Source: Thermohalobaculum sp965247385 (GTDB lineage: Bacteria > Pseudomonadota > Alphaproteobacteria > Rhodobacterales > Rhodobacteraceae). Taken from it: a stretch of 64,000 nucleotides of DNA. Where the stretch lies: the NCBI GenBank assembly GCA_965247385.1, contig CBDFHG010000002.1:868001-932000 (forward strand), given 5' to 3'. Position numbers and translations under genes: made by a program. The notes under the pieces were generated by a model that was not told the DNA's origin, searched no databases, and worked only from the letters and a program-made list of their open reading frames with translations. Shown here one piece after another: positions 19,205 through 28,017 of the stretch (the first letter of the stretch is position 1; each line of letters starts with the position of its first letter).

Positions 19205-19262
19205 CTCCGCCGCCCGCCCGTGTTTTTGCGCCTATTCGAAAGCTAACGCTTTCGGCGCGCCG
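19205..19262. repeat. Intergenic palindromic repeat, copy 1
   Basis: Read on the reverse strand, 19216-19244 gives AGCTTTCGAATAGGCGCAAA followed by AACACGGGC. Nearly the same ~30 bases lie at 58912-58941 in another intergenic gap. Adjacent GC-rich dyads (TTTCGGCGC and GGCGGCGCG arms) could fold. It lies between the convergent purN and ndk genes, where such elements often act as transcript ends. Confidence 0.55.
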
Positions 19263-19332
19263 CCTCCGGAGAGAGGCGGCGCGAGGCAATGTCTTGTCCG
19301 CGCGACCAGCGCGGACTCCGTTTGGCGCGAAA

Positions 19333-19755
19333 TCAGCCGACGATCTCGGTGCCGGCGAAGAAGAACACAATCTCGATGGCGGCGTTCTCGTCCGAGTCCG
19401 AACCGTGAACCGAGTTCTCGCCCATCGACAGGGCAAACTCCTTGCGGATGGTGCCCGCGTCGGCATTGGCCGGGTTGGTCGCACCCATCACGGTCCGGTT
19501 GGCCAGAACCGCATCTTCGCCCTCCAGCACCTGAACCACGACCGGAGCCGACGATATGAAATCGGTCAGTTCGCCGTAGAACGGCCGCTCGGCATGGACC
19601 TCGTAGAATTTTTCGGCCTGGGCCTTGGTCAGATGGACGCGCTTTTGCGCCACGATGCGCAGGCCAGCCTCCTCGAACTTGGCATTGATCTTGCCTGTCA
19701 GGTTGCGGTTGGTTGCGTCGGGCTTGATGATCGACAGCGTGCGGGTTACGGCCAT
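19333..19755 (-). CDS. ndk: Nucleoside diphosphate kinase
   Basis: Ndk moves the terminal phosphate between nucleoside tri- and diphosphates through a phosphohistidine. The 140-aa length is typical. It begins TLSIIKPDATNRNLTGKI, has VMGATNPANADAGTIRKEFA, and carries the active histidine H117 in the NSVHGSDS motif. It is a single gene on the reverse strand, convergent with purN. Confidence 0.97.
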   Translation of the reverse strand: MAVTRTLSIIKPDATNRNLTGKINAKFEEAGLRIVAQKRVHLTKAQAEKFYEVHAERPFYGELTDFISSAPVVVQVLEGEDAVLANRTVMGATNPANADAGTIRKEFALSMGENSVHGSDSDENAAIEIVFFFAGTEIVG

Positions 19756-19894
19756 GGGGGTGTTCCTTTGCTCTGGCTACAGGGCGCACGCTTGACCGCG
19801 CGCCCCCGTGCGAAACTTCGGGGAAAAATTCCGGGCGCGGGATAACATGGGAGGAAGGTGGATGAAAGCGCATTCCGAGTTGAGGGGCTGAACG

Positions 19895-20335
19895 ATGTAT
19901 TTCGATGACTTACCCAGGGGCCATACCTTCGAGACCGGAACCCGAACGCTCAGCGAGGACGATATTCTGGCCTTCGCCCGGCAATGGGATCCACAGTATT
20001 TCCACATCGACCTTGAGGCGGCGAAGGCGTCGCCATATGGCGGCCTGATCGCCAGCGGGTTTCACACCATGCTGACCGCCTTCAACCTGATCCTCGAAGC
20101 CAATGTCTGGAACGAAGCGTCGATGGGTTCGCCCGGCATGGAAAACCTGCGCTGGATCCGTCCAGTGCGACCGGGCGATACCTTGCGTGTCATGGCCGAG
20201 GTGACCAGATCGACGCCATCGAAATCGCGCGCCGACCGGGGCCGCACGGGCTTCCAGCACCGGGTGCTGAACCAGAACGACAAGGTCGTGATGACCTATC
20301 ACTGCGTGAACATCCTGGCGCGGCGAACTCGATAG
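19895..20335 (+). CDS. MaoC-family (R)-specific enoyl hydratase-like dehydratase
   Basis: This is a 146-aa hot-dog-fold protein. It contains the MaoC hydratase motif in a D-P-x-Y-x-H-x-D arrangement (WDPQYFHIDLEAAKASPYGG, LIASGFHTM), followed by the WIRPVRPGDTLRVMAEV strand. Members hydrate or dehydrate acyl-CoA thioesters. The acyl substrate cannot be told from sequence. It is monocistronic, starts at 19895 and is divergent from ndk. It is followed by a double hairpin and an IS1380 insertion, neither of which affects the coding region. Confidence 0.88.
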   Translation: MYFDDLPRGHTFETGTRTLSEDDILAFARQWDPQYFHIDLEAAKASPYGGLIASGFHTMLTAFNLILEANVWNEASMGSPGMENLRWIRPVRPGDTLRVMAEVTRSTPSKSRADRGRTGFQHRVLNQNDKVVMTYHCVNILARRTR

Positions 20336-20337
20336 AG

Positions 20338-20434
20338 CGATTTCCAGCAAAGTGGGTTCACTTTGCGACTCGGAAATCGCGACAACCAACAAGTTGGAGC
20401 CTTATCGGTGACTCAGGGATCACGATAAGGCTCT
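20338..20434. repeat. Double-hairpin intergenic element
   Basis: Two adjacent dyads are visible. GCGATTTCC pairs with GGAAATCGC around an inner CAAAGTG/CACTTTG, and GCCTTATCG pairs with CGATAAGGC around an inner GTGA/TCAC. It directly follows the MaoC stop and could serve as a terminator or be a REP-like dispersed element. The IS1380 copy inserted at its right edge. Confidence 0.6.
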
Positions 20435-20438
20435 AGCC

Positions 20439-22284
20439 CCTGATTCTGGATCAAAAAAGTTGAAATTCCCCGTTGTCTTTGAATCCAAAGGGATTCATGA
20501 TGGGTTTTATGAATAACTCAATCACCAACGGGGTGAAAATAACATGGCACAGGGCGTTCTTCCTTTCGAGTACGAAAGCGAACCGGGCAGCAGCGATCTG
20601 ACGGGTTTTGCCGGGATTGGTGTTTAGCTTGATTTGATTGAGGCATCGGGACTGGCGGCTGCGGTGCGGCGCGAGGTGCGGGTGGCGGGGCGGCAGGGCT
20701 GGCTGGATGTGCAGATGATCATCACGGTGATCGCACTCAATCTGTGCGGGGGTGATCGGGTCGAGGACCTGGAACGCCTGGAGGCGGACGCCGGCTTTGC
20801 CGCGACCATGGATGCGGTTGAGCGGCGGCTGTTGGTGCGCCGGGAACGTCGGCAACTGAAGATCCGGTTTCGGCGCGGTCGCGGGCGCAGCGTGCCTTCG
20901 CCGTCGGCTCTGTCGGGCTGGTTGGAACGCTTCCACGACGCAGGCCAGGAAGATCTGCGGGAGGCCGGGCGTGCCTTCATCCCGCGCCCGTCGGCGGGTC
21001 TGCCTGGTCTGCGGCGTGTCAATCAGGCGCTGGTGTCATTTCTGCAGCGCCATCGCAGGCAGGGCTCGGCGACGCTGGACATGGACGCGACGCTGGTGCA
21101 GAGCCACAAGCGCCAGGCGGAATACTGCTACAAGAAGTTCAAGGCCTGTCAGCCGTTGAACACCTGGTGGGCGGAACAGCAGGTGATCGTGCATTCCGAG
21201 TTCCGCGACGGCAATGTGCCGGCTGGCTATCGGCAGTTGCAGGTGTTGCAGGCCTCGCTGGCGGCGCTGCCTGGGGACGTGGACAAGGTCTGTCTGCGCT
21301 CGGACACGGCGGGTTATCAGAAGGATCTGCTGCTCTGTTGTGGCGCGGGCCGGGACAAGGTTTTCGGGGTGATCGAGTTTGCCGTTGGTGCCAACGTGAC
21401 GGCGGAGTTCCGGCGTGCCGCCCTGGCCGTGCCGGAGGCCGAGTGGCGGCCGCTGGATCGTGTTTTCGACGGGCAACGCCACGAGACCGGCCAGGAGTGG
21501 GCGGAAGTCTGCCATGTACCGAGTTGGGCGGGCGAGAGCAAGACGCGGGCGGATTACCGCTTCCTGGCGATCCGGGAGCCGCTGGAGCAGTTGGAGCCTG
21601 GCGATGGGGATCAGTTGCCGTTCCCGACCGCGGCGTTTGCTTTGAGGGGGCGCAGCAAGCTGTTCGCCCTGGTCACCAACCGTGATCTGCCGGGCGATGC
21701 GGTGATCTGGTGGTCCCGGGAGCGCTGTGGCAAGAGCGAGGAAGTCCACGCGGTGATGAAGCACGACCTGGCTGGCGGCACCCTGCCCTCGGGTCTGTTC
21801 GGAGCCAATGCGGCCTGGTGGGCGATCATGGTGCTGGCGCATGATCTGAACGCGGTGATGAAGCAACCGGTTCCGGGACCGGCCTGGGTGGCACGGCGGA
21901 TGAAGGCCTTGCGCCTGGCTCTGATCGCCCTGCCTGGCCGGGTGATCCGTCATGCGCGGCGGCTGATCATCCGTTTGGCGAGCGAAGCGGGGCTCGATCT
22001 GGTGCTGGGCGCCAGGCGGAAGATCCTGGCCCTGGCGCGCGGCCCGACCTGACGGCTCCGGCCTGCCACGATATCCTTGCTGAAGCGTGATGCCGGCTCC
22101 CGGCCAGGGCTTCGCCTGGCCAACGGACAGGCGCGGGACCCGCAAAACGCGTGGCCACCTTGAGAATATCTCCTCGAGCGCGAAATCCGCGGGAGTGGTG
22201 CCCGGGCGCGGGGCGAAAACCCCACAACGGTGCCCATCGCCGCCCCTGCCGAGGCGCGTCAGGGATTTAGTTCGGGAATCCTGG
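20439..22284 (+). mobile_element. IS1380-family element (about 1.85 kb), most complete copy
   Basis: The left end begins CCTGATTCTGGATCAAA. The right end is its imperfect complement (ending TTCGGGAATCCTGG), and TAGCC is present on both sides (20434-20438 and 22285-22289) as a 5-bp target duplication. About 230 bp of non-coding DNA lie between the transposase stop and the right end. Remnants of the same left end occur at 28018-28171 and 36412-36486. Confidence 0.8.
20544..22052 (+). pseudogene. IS1380-family transposase with an in-frame amber codon
   Basis: From ATG 20544 the frame reads MAQGVLPFEYESEPGSSDLT, GFAGIGV, then TAG at 20625-20627, and resumes LDLIEASGLAAAV to a full-length IS1380 transposase of about 500 residues. 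Visible are TLDMDATLVQSHKRQ (first Asp of the DDE core), LRSDTAGYQKDLL (second), and SEEVHAVMKHDLAGGTLPSG (final Glu region). The stop replaces a single codon near residue 28. The remainder could be made only by readthrough or from a later start (open from 20634), so the copy is probably inactive. Confidence 0.82.
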
Positions 22285-22333
22285 TAGCCGGCTGGTCTGG
22301 ACGCGAAGCTCGCCCTCTGCTACCCGCCAGCCC

Positions 22334-24241
22334 ATGCTCAGCTTGCGCGACCTCACCCTCTCGATTGCCGGACAGCCCCTGTTCCAGGACGCTTCGGCGC
22401 AGATTCCGACCGGTGCGCGGATCGGCGTCGTCGGGCGCAACGGCAGCGGCAAGACCACCCTTTTCCGGCTGATCCGGGGTGAATGGGTGCTGGATGGCGG
22501 TGAGATATCCCTGCCCCAGCGCGCCCGCATCGGCGGCGTGGCGCAAGAGGCCCCGGCCGATGACCGGACCCTGATCGAGACCGTCCTGGCCGCCGACACC
22601 GAGCGCGCCGCCTTGCTGACCGAGGCGGAGATCGCCACCGATCCCACCCGGATCGCCGAGATCCAGACCCGGCTGGTCGATATCCACGCCCATTCGGCCG
22701 AGGCGCAGGCCGCCTCGGTCCTGTCCGGCCTGGGTTTCAACCATGCCGCCCAAGGGCGCCCCAGCCATGAATTCTCGGGCGGTTGGCGGATGCGGGTGGC
22801 ATTGGCCGCCGTCCTGTTCTCCGCCCCCGACCTCCTGCTACTTGACGAGCCGACCAATTATCTCGACCTCGAGGGTGCCGTCTGGCTGGAGGGATTCCTC
22901 GCCCGCTACCCCCACACCATGCTGATCATCAGCCATGACCGCGGGCTGTTGAACCGCGCGGTCGGCGGCATCCTGCACCTGCACAAAAAGCGCTTCACGC
23001 TCTATTCAGGCGGCTATGACAGCTTCGACCGGGTGCGGCGTGAGAAACTGGCGCTGCAATCGGCAATGGCGAAGAAACAGGCGGCCAGCCGCGCCCATAT
23101 GCAGGCTTTCGTCGACCGGTTCCGCTACCAGGCCAACAAGGCCCGCCAGGCGCAGTCGCGTCTGAAGATGCTGGCGAAGATGGAGCCGATCGCCGCGGTG
23201 GTCGAGAACGCCGTGCCGCCCATCGTCCTGCCCGACCCGGAGGAGTTGGCCCCGCCGCTGATGATGATGGAGGACGCCGTCGCCGGTTATGATGGCCGCG
23301 CTGTGCTGTCCAACCTGTCGCTGCGGATCGACCAGGATGACCGCATCGCGCTGCTGGGTGCCAACGGCGAGGGCAAGTCGACGCTGGCCAAGCTGATCTC
23401 GGGCCGCCTTGCCCCGATGGCGGGCAGCCGCAAGGCGTCGACGAAGCTTCGCATCGGCTATTTCGCCCAGCACCAGACCGACGAGTTGATTCCGCACGAG
23501 ACCCCGCTGGACCATATCCGCCACCTGCGCCCCGGACTGCCGCCGCAGAAACTGCGCGCCCAACTGGCCAATGGCGGCACCAGCGCCGACACCGCGCAGA
23601 CGCCGGTGGAGAACCTCTCCGGTGGTCAGAAGGCCCGGCTATTGCTGACGCTGGCGGCACTCGACGCCCCGCATCTGCTGATTCTCGACGAACCAACCAA
23701 CCATCTGGACATCGAGAGCCGCGAGGCACTGGTCACCGCGCTCAACGATTATCGCGGCGCGGTTATCCTGATCACCCACGACGCCCATCTGATCGAGTTG
23801 GTCGCCGACCGCCTGTGGCTGGTGCGCGACGGCCGGGTCAAGCCCTATGACGATGACCTTGCCGCCTATCGCAAGCTTTTGCTGACCAAGTCCGACAGCA
23901 TCGGTGGCGGCGCCCCGGGCGGCGTCCGGGGCAGTGTCGGCGGCGGCGATAGCGCCCAGCAAAAACAGCGCCGCGCCCAGCGGCGTGGTGCGGCCAAGAT
24001 CCGCCGGGTGTTGGCGCCACTGCGCATCAAGGTAAAAGCCTGCGAGGAGCGCCTGGCGAAAATCACCTACATGCAGGCTCGGATCGACAAACGGCTAGCA
24101 GACCCGGCGCTGTATGAGGGCCCAGCCGGGCCCATCGAGGCGCTACAGGTTAAACGCGCCGAGCTTCTGACCGCGCAGGAGCGCGCCGAGGCGCTGTGGC
24201 TCACCGCGGAAGAAGCCCTGAACGCGGCGAAGGACACTTGA
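22334..24241 (+). CDS. ABC-F family ATPase
   Basis: This 635-aa protein has two ABC cassettes and no membrane segments, the mark of ABC-F proteins, which act on the ribosome. Cassette 1 has VGRNGSGKTTLFRLIRGE, HEFSGGWRMRVALAAVL and LLLLDEPTNYLDL. Cassette 2 has LLGANGEGKSTLAKLISG, ENLSGGQKARLLLTLAAL and LLILDEPTNHLDIES. A charged linker joins them, and a basic coiled-coil C-terminal tail (about 535-635) resembles Uup/YheS-type extensions. The exact subfamily (Uup, YheS or EttA-like) is not decided here. It is followed 30 bp later by marC on the same strand. Confidence 0.93.
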   Translation: MLSLRDLTLSIAGQPLFQDASAQIPTGARIGVVGRNGSGKTTLFRLIRGEWVLDGGEISLPQRARIGGVAQEAPADDRTLIETVLAADTERAALLTEAEIATDPTRIAEIQTRLVDIHAHSAEAQAASVLSGLGFNHAAQGRPSHEFSGGWRMRVALAAVLFSAPDLLLLDEPTNYLDLEGAVWLEGFLARYPHTMLIISHDRGLLNRAVGGILHLHKKRFTLYSGGYDSFDRVRREKLALQSAMAKKQAASRAHMQAFVDRFRYQANKARQAQSRLKMLAKMEPIAAVVENAVPPIVLPDPEELAPPLMMMEDAVAGYDGRAVLSNLSLRIDQDDRIALLGANGEGKSTLAKLISGRLAPMAGSRKASTKLRIGYFAQHQTDELIPHETPLDHIRHLRPGLPPQKLRAQLANGGTSADTAQTPVENLSGGQKARLLLTLAALDAPHLLILDEPTNHLDIESREALVTALNDYRGAVILITHDAHLIELVADRLWLVRDGRVKPYDDDLAAYRKLLLTKSDSIGGGAPGGVRGSVGGGDSAQQKQRRAQRRGAAKIRRVLAPLRIKVKACEERLAKITYMQARIDKRLADPALYEGPAGPIEALQVKRAELLTAQERAEALWLTAEEALNAAKDT

Positions 24242-24272
24242 CCCCGTCCCCGCGGCACACGAGACAGGCCGA

Positions 24273-24905
24273 ATGTTGAACGAAGCCATTACCGCGTTTG
24301 TCATGCTGTTCGTGGTCATCGACCCGATCGGGCTCGGGCCGATGTTCGTCGCGCTGACCCACGGCGCGACACCAGCCGAACGTCGGCGTATTGCCCTCAC
24401 CGGTACGTTGGTTGGCGCCGCGATCCTCACGGTATTCGGCCTCGCCGGCGAATCAGCGCTCGAGTTCATCGGCATCTCGATGCCGGCGTTCCGCATCTCC
24501 GGCGGATTGCTCCTGTTCCTGATCGCTATCGAGATGGTGTTCGAGAAACGCACCCAGCGACGCGAGGAGACGACCGCGCACGAAAAGAATGCCCCGGTTG
24601 CCGATCCCTCGGTTTTCCCGCTGGCGACACCGCTTTTGGCTGGCCCCGCCGCGATCGCCACGATGATCCTGCTGATCGGCGAACAACAGGGCGATCTCTG
24701 GGGCCAGACGATGATGTTCGGTGTGCTCTACGCGCTGTTGCTGCTGGTGCTGGTAAGTTTCCTGCTCGGCGGCCTGATTGAACGGGCGCTTCGGCGCACC
24801 GGGGTCCTGGTCGTTACCCGCCTGTTCGGCATGTTGCTGGCCGCGCTTTCGGTTCAGTTCGTGCTGGACGGGTTGGCCGATTATGGTGTCCTGACGCCGG
24901 GCTGA
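24273..24905 (+). CDS. MarC-family integral membrane protein
   Basis: The 210-aa protein has about six hydrophobic helices and begins with the family pattern FVMLFVVIDPIGLGPMFVAL. It then has ALEFIGISMPAFRISGGLLL and PLATPLLAGPAAIATMILLI. MarC/UPF0056 proteins are inner-membrane proteins of unknown substrate. The name comes from the mar region, but a role in antibiotic resistance is not supported. It lies 31 bp after the ABC-F gene, likely the same transcript, and is followed by the stump of an aspartic protease gene. Confidence 0.92.
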   Translation: MLNEAITAFVMLFVVIDPIGLGPMFVALTHGATPAERRRIALTGTLVGAAILTVFGLAGESALEFIGISMPAFRISGGLLLFLIAIEMVFEKRTQRREETTAHEKNAPVADPSVFPLATPLLAGPAAIATMILLIGEQQGDLWGQTMMFGVLYALLLLVLVSFLLGGLIERALRRTGVLVVTRLFGMLLAALSVQFVLDGLADYGVLTPG

Positions 24906-24986
24906 GCGCATTACCAAGCCTTGCGGCCCCGCGCGGGCGGGGCCATGTTGAGGAATGGGATTCACACCAAACCCATAGGATTGGAC

Positions 24987-25076
24987 ATGTTGCCCGACGA
25001 TCCCGACACCCACGCCCGATTTTTCTATCTCGCGATTCTCGGCGTGGCTCTTGCCAGCGGCATTTTCTTGCATTGA
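24987..25076 (+). pseudogene. Aspartic protease (retropepsin-like), N-terminal stump
   Basis: ATG 24987 starts MLPDDPDTHARFFYLAILGV followed by ALASG, the membrane anchor pattern of alphaproteobacterial TIGR02281-type aspartic proteases. At 25062 the frame enters the truncated IS66 copy 3 and stops 5 codons later. The rest of the gene is missing from the window, so a deletion accompanied the IS rearrangement. Confidence 0.5.
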
Positions 25077-26208
25077 GGGCGTGGATATGAGTCAAGCTAT
25101 CTATGACTCATTTACCCGACCTGAGCCGATTGACGCAAGCAGAGAAAGATACCTTGATCCTCGCGCTGTGGACGCAGGCACAGGAACTGGTGGCAGTGAA
25201 CGAGGGCTTGGCCAGGCGCGTCACGGAACTTGAGGCAAAGCCTGGTGAGCCTGCGAAGACGCCGGACAACTCCAGTACGCCGCCGTCGCATGGGCGCAAG
25301 GCGAACAAGAAACCGGCCCGGGGCAGCCGCAAAAAACGGCGCAAGGGGCATGGCGGCGGTGGGCGTCCTCTGCACCCTGACCCGGATCAGCGGGTGGTTG
25401 CGAAGGCGCTGTCCTGCCCGCACTGTTGTTCAGCGCTCGGCGATGAGGATCACAAGTTGCATGCGATTTATGACAAGATCGAACTGCCGCGCCCCGCTCC
25501 CATTGTCACCCGTGTGGAACTGTATGCGGCGAGGTGTTCTCATTGTTCGGCGCGTTTTGTGGCGCCGGTTCCGGCGGGGCTTGAGCCGGGGTCTCCGTTC
25601 ACCCCGTCGATCGAGGCGAAGGCGGTGGCCGAGGACGTGATGGACGGCCACCGGCCCGCCATCTGGGTGTCCGATCTTTACGGCGGCCAGCGGCGGCTCG
25701 GGGAGGTCTGGCAAATCTGTCTGGCCCACCAGTTGCGCGACTGCCAGTATGCCATCGACGCTGGCGATGCGATCTTCGCACCGGCAATGAAAATGCTCAT
25801 CTTGCGCGCCGGTGTTCCGGCCCGACGGCGAAAGCGTCTGAAGGACATTACACTTCAGAAATACCGGGGCGACCTGGACCGGCGAATGGACAAGGTTATG
25901 GCTTGTCAGCCAACCAACAAAGACGGAATTCGTCTGCGCAAACGCTCCGGCAAAGACCGTGACAGCCTGTTCACATTCATGACCGAACGCGGCATGCCGC
26001 CAACCAACAACGGCTCGGAACAAGCCATCCGCCCCTCAACCACCTTGCGCAAGGTCACCGGGGGATTCCGCTCCAACTGGGGGGCCGACTTCTACGCCAA
26101 CGTTCGCTCCGTCCTCAACACCGGAAAACGGCAAGGCCTGTCTGCTTTCCAGGCAATCCAGGCCACCATCGCTGGAAAATCATTGAGCCAACCGGGTTGA
26201 GTAGTTAC
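25062..26208 (+). mobile_element. IS66-family element copy 3, left end and interior deleted
   Basis: Homology to copies 1 and 2 starts inside the element, at ATTTTCTTGCATTGAG (25062). It continues to an intact right end GGGTTGAGTAGTTAC (26194-26208). The left inverted repeat is gone, so the copy cannot transpose. It has diverged from the other two at many positions and is an older insertion. Confidence 0.88.
25103..26200 (+). pseudogene. IS66 transposase with internal deletion, 365 aa
   Basis: The sequence is collinear with the 460-aa transposase except that about 95 residues are missing between TPSIEA and KAVAEDVMDG. The deletion removes the segment containing the first catalytic Asp (CSDETGARIKG). 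The zinc finger (SCPHCCSAL) and C-terminal NNGSEQAIRPS remain. The frame is still open, but the product lacks part of the DDE site. Confidence 0.88.
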
Positions 26209-26431
26209 CCAGATGATATTTACAATCCCAACCGTGTGGCCGCTGCGTTTGTACGATTCCATCCCCGCAGTCTATACCGCAACCCAAAATACCCATGCCG
26301 GCTAAAGCCGTGGGATTTACTGATCCCCTATCGGGGACTTTAAATTCATCGCCAGCGTAAAGTTTGCCGCGTAGATCAAGCCCTGCATCAAGGAACCGGT
26401 AGCCTCCACAGTGTGCTATAGACTGGAATGC
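26209..26431 (-). other. Unassigned sequence downstream of the tracrRNA terminator
   Basis: About 220 bp lie between the IS66 remnant and the tracrRNA terminator. The reverse strand is open and would encode CGGYRFLDAGLDLRGKLYAG, DEFKVPDRGSVNPTALAGMG and ILGCGIDCGDG, which I do not recognise. There is no clear start codon with a ribosome-binding site. It may be the front of a lost gene or non-coding. Confidence 0.3.
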
Positions 26432-26457
26432 AAAAGGAGAGAGCCGCAGCTCTCTCC
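26432..26457 (-). terminator. Intrinsic terminator of the tracrRNA
   Basis: On the reverse strand GGAGAGAGC and GCTCTCTCC form a perfect 9-bp stem around a 4-nt loop, immediately followed by TTTT. It ends the transcript that starts near 26509. Confidence 0.8.
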
Positions 26458-26509
26458 TCAATGTGGTGCGCCGAAACGCTTGTTAACGGCTCGACCGCGA
26501 ATTCTGAAC
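26432..26509 (-). ncRNA. tracrRNA: tracrRNA of the type II-C CRISPR-Cas system
   Basis: The reverse strand carries GTTCAGAATTCGCGGTC (26493-26509). This is identical to 17 bases of the CRISPR repeat and therefore perfectly complementary to the repeat part of a leftward crRNA. After a single mismatch, AGCCG-TTAAC (26482-26491) pairs with the GTTGCGGCT start of the repeat, with a bulge and one wobble pair. Next come a short GCG/CGC stem (nexus-like) and the intrinsic terminator at 26432-26457. A promoter sits at 26516-26543. The predicted RNA is about 78 nt. tracrRNA pairs with crRNA and loads Cas9. It lies 1.7 kb upstream of cas9 on the opposite strand, separated by IS insertions; these do not touch the RNA itself. 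Confidence 0.88.
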
Positions 26510-26515
26510 GTCAGC

Positions 26516-26543
26516 ATGATACCCGACCTTCGATCGCAGTCAA
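26516..26543 (-). promoter_or_regulatory. Sigma70-type promoter for the tracrRNA
   Basis: On the reverse strand TTGACT (26538-26543), a 16-bp spacer and TATCAT (26516-26521) form a good -35/-10 pair. Transcription would start about 7 nt downstream, at the first base of the anti-repeat. The -35 box is at the edge of the neighbouring ISNCY-type element. Confidence 0.7.
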
Positions 26544-28011
26544 GGTTAAAATTGCAGCAATTCTCATTATGGCGTTACAAAGGGGATTCCCAAGGCGGCA
26601 AATATGTGAATGATACCATATATGGTTATCGATTCTCTCATAGACACTCTGCGTAGCCGTTGCGCGATGTTCCCCGACATGCGCACGGGGAGCAATTTGA
26701 GCGACACTATGGCCGATATCGGCATGGCTGCATTTTCGGTATTTTTTATCCAGAGCCCGTCCTTTTTGTCGCATCAGCGGGCGTTGGAAAAGCGTCGGGC
26801 GCGGTCGAACTGCGAGACGCTGTTCGCCATTGAGAAGATCCCTACCGACAATCATGTTCGCACGATGCTTGATCCGGTGGAACCAGATGGGCTGTTCGCG
26901 TTGTTCGGGCAAGCCCTTGGCTTGCTCGCAGACAGAGGCGGTCTGAAGGATTTTCAGAAGCCCGGCGGACGGCTTCTGATTGCCCTTGACGGCACCGGGT
27001 ATTTCACCTCGCAAAAGCTTCATTGCCCGAATTGCTCGCAGCGCAAACGCCATAACGGCGTCATGGAATATTACCACTCCATGCTCTCGGCGGCGGTGGT
27101 GGCACCTGGCCATAATTGTGCCATGGTGCTTGAGCCGGAGTTCATCGCACCGCAGGACGGACATGACAAACAGGACTGCGAAAATGCCGCCACGAAGCGC
27201 TGGCTTTGCCGCTTCGGGCCGCAATACGCGCATCTCGGGCCGGTCTATCCGGGCGATGATCTATATTCCCGTCAGCCGATTTGCGAGTCGGTTCAACGGG
27301 TTGGCGGCAATTTCATCTTCACCGCCAAACCCTCCTCGCACCGCTGTCTCTACGAATGGCTCCATGGCGTCGAATTGCCGAGCCTTGAGAAAAAGCTGAA
27401 AAAGGGCCGCAGCGTCGTTACTCATCGCTACCGCTGGATGGAAGATGTTCCCCTCCGTGACGGGAAAGACGCATTGCATGTCAATTGGCTTCAGATCGAG
27501 ATCATCAACAAGGCCGGCAAGGTGACCTGCACCAACAGCTTCGTCACCGATCTGCCGGTCAACGAAGAAACCGTCGTCGAGTTGGCCACCTGTGGCCGGG
27601 CGCGCTGGAAGATCGAGAACGAAACTTTCAATACCCTGAAGACCAGGGGTTACCATCTGGAGCACAATTTCGGCCATGGCAAGGAACACCTGGCCAACCT
27701 TCTCATAACCATGAACCTGCTCGCCTTCGCGTTCCACACGGTCTGTGACCTGGTGAGCAAGCGCTGGCATGAGGCACGTGAAGCGTTCGGCGCGCGACGG
27801 CAGTTCTTCCAGGACCTGCGGAGCATCACCGGATATCACCTGTTCACCGACCGGGGCGCGCTCATCCGCACGATGATAACCGGCGAACCGCCGCCGGAAC
27901 CAAAACTGCGCTAAAGCATCCGCTCAAGCCTCAGCACAACACAAAAATGAGAAGACAGAAGATCATCGCAGAAAATCAAGCCATAATGACAATTGCTGTC
28001 AAAATTGACTG
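26544..28011 (+). mobile_element. ISNCY-type (IS4-like DDE) element between tracrRNA and cas9
   Basis: The inner parts of the ends match as an inverted repeat. CAGCAATT-N-TCATTATGGC at 26555-26573 matches the complement of 27980-27998 (18 of 19 bases). Outside this both ends carry CAGTCAA, so the true left end may be as far out as 26537. No target duplication was identified; the exact boundaries are uncertain. The element holds one transposase gene. Confidence 0.65.
26610..27914 (+). CDS. ISNCY/IS4-like transposase, 434 aa
   Basis: This is a DDE transposase of the group annotated ISNCY. Key segments are LIALDGTGYFTSQKLHCPNC (first Asp, with a CxxC), a PQDGHDKQDCENAATKRWL helix, DDLYSRQPICESVQ and GRARWKIENETFNTLKTRGY (E-rich catalytic helix with NTLK). 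The C-terminus YHLEHNFGHGKEHLANLLIT is typical. The frame is intact. It is transcribed toward cas9 and could send read-through transcription into the cas genes. Confidence 0.82.
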   Translation: MIPYMVIDSLIDTLRSRCAMFPDMRTGSNLSDTMADIGMAAFSVFFIQSPSFLSHQRALEKRRARSNCETLFAIEKIPTDNHVRTMLDPVEPDGLFALFGQALGLLADRGGLKDFQKPGGRLLIALDGTGYFTSQKLHCPNCSQRKRHNGVMEYYHSMLSAAVVAPGHNCAMVLEPEFIAPQDGHDKQDCENAATKRWLCRFGPQYAHLGPVYPGDDLYSRQPICESVQRVGGNFIFTAKPSSHRCLYEWLHGVELPSLEKKLKKGRSVVTHRYRWMEDVPLRDGKDALHVNWLQIEIINKAGKVTCTNSFVTDLPVNEETVVELATCGRARWKIENETFNTLKTRGYHLEHNFGHGKEHLANLLITMNLLAFAFHTVCDLVSKRWHEAREAFGARRQFFQDLRSITGYHLFTDRGALIRTMITGEPPPEPKLR

Positions 28012-28017
28012 TGTTAC

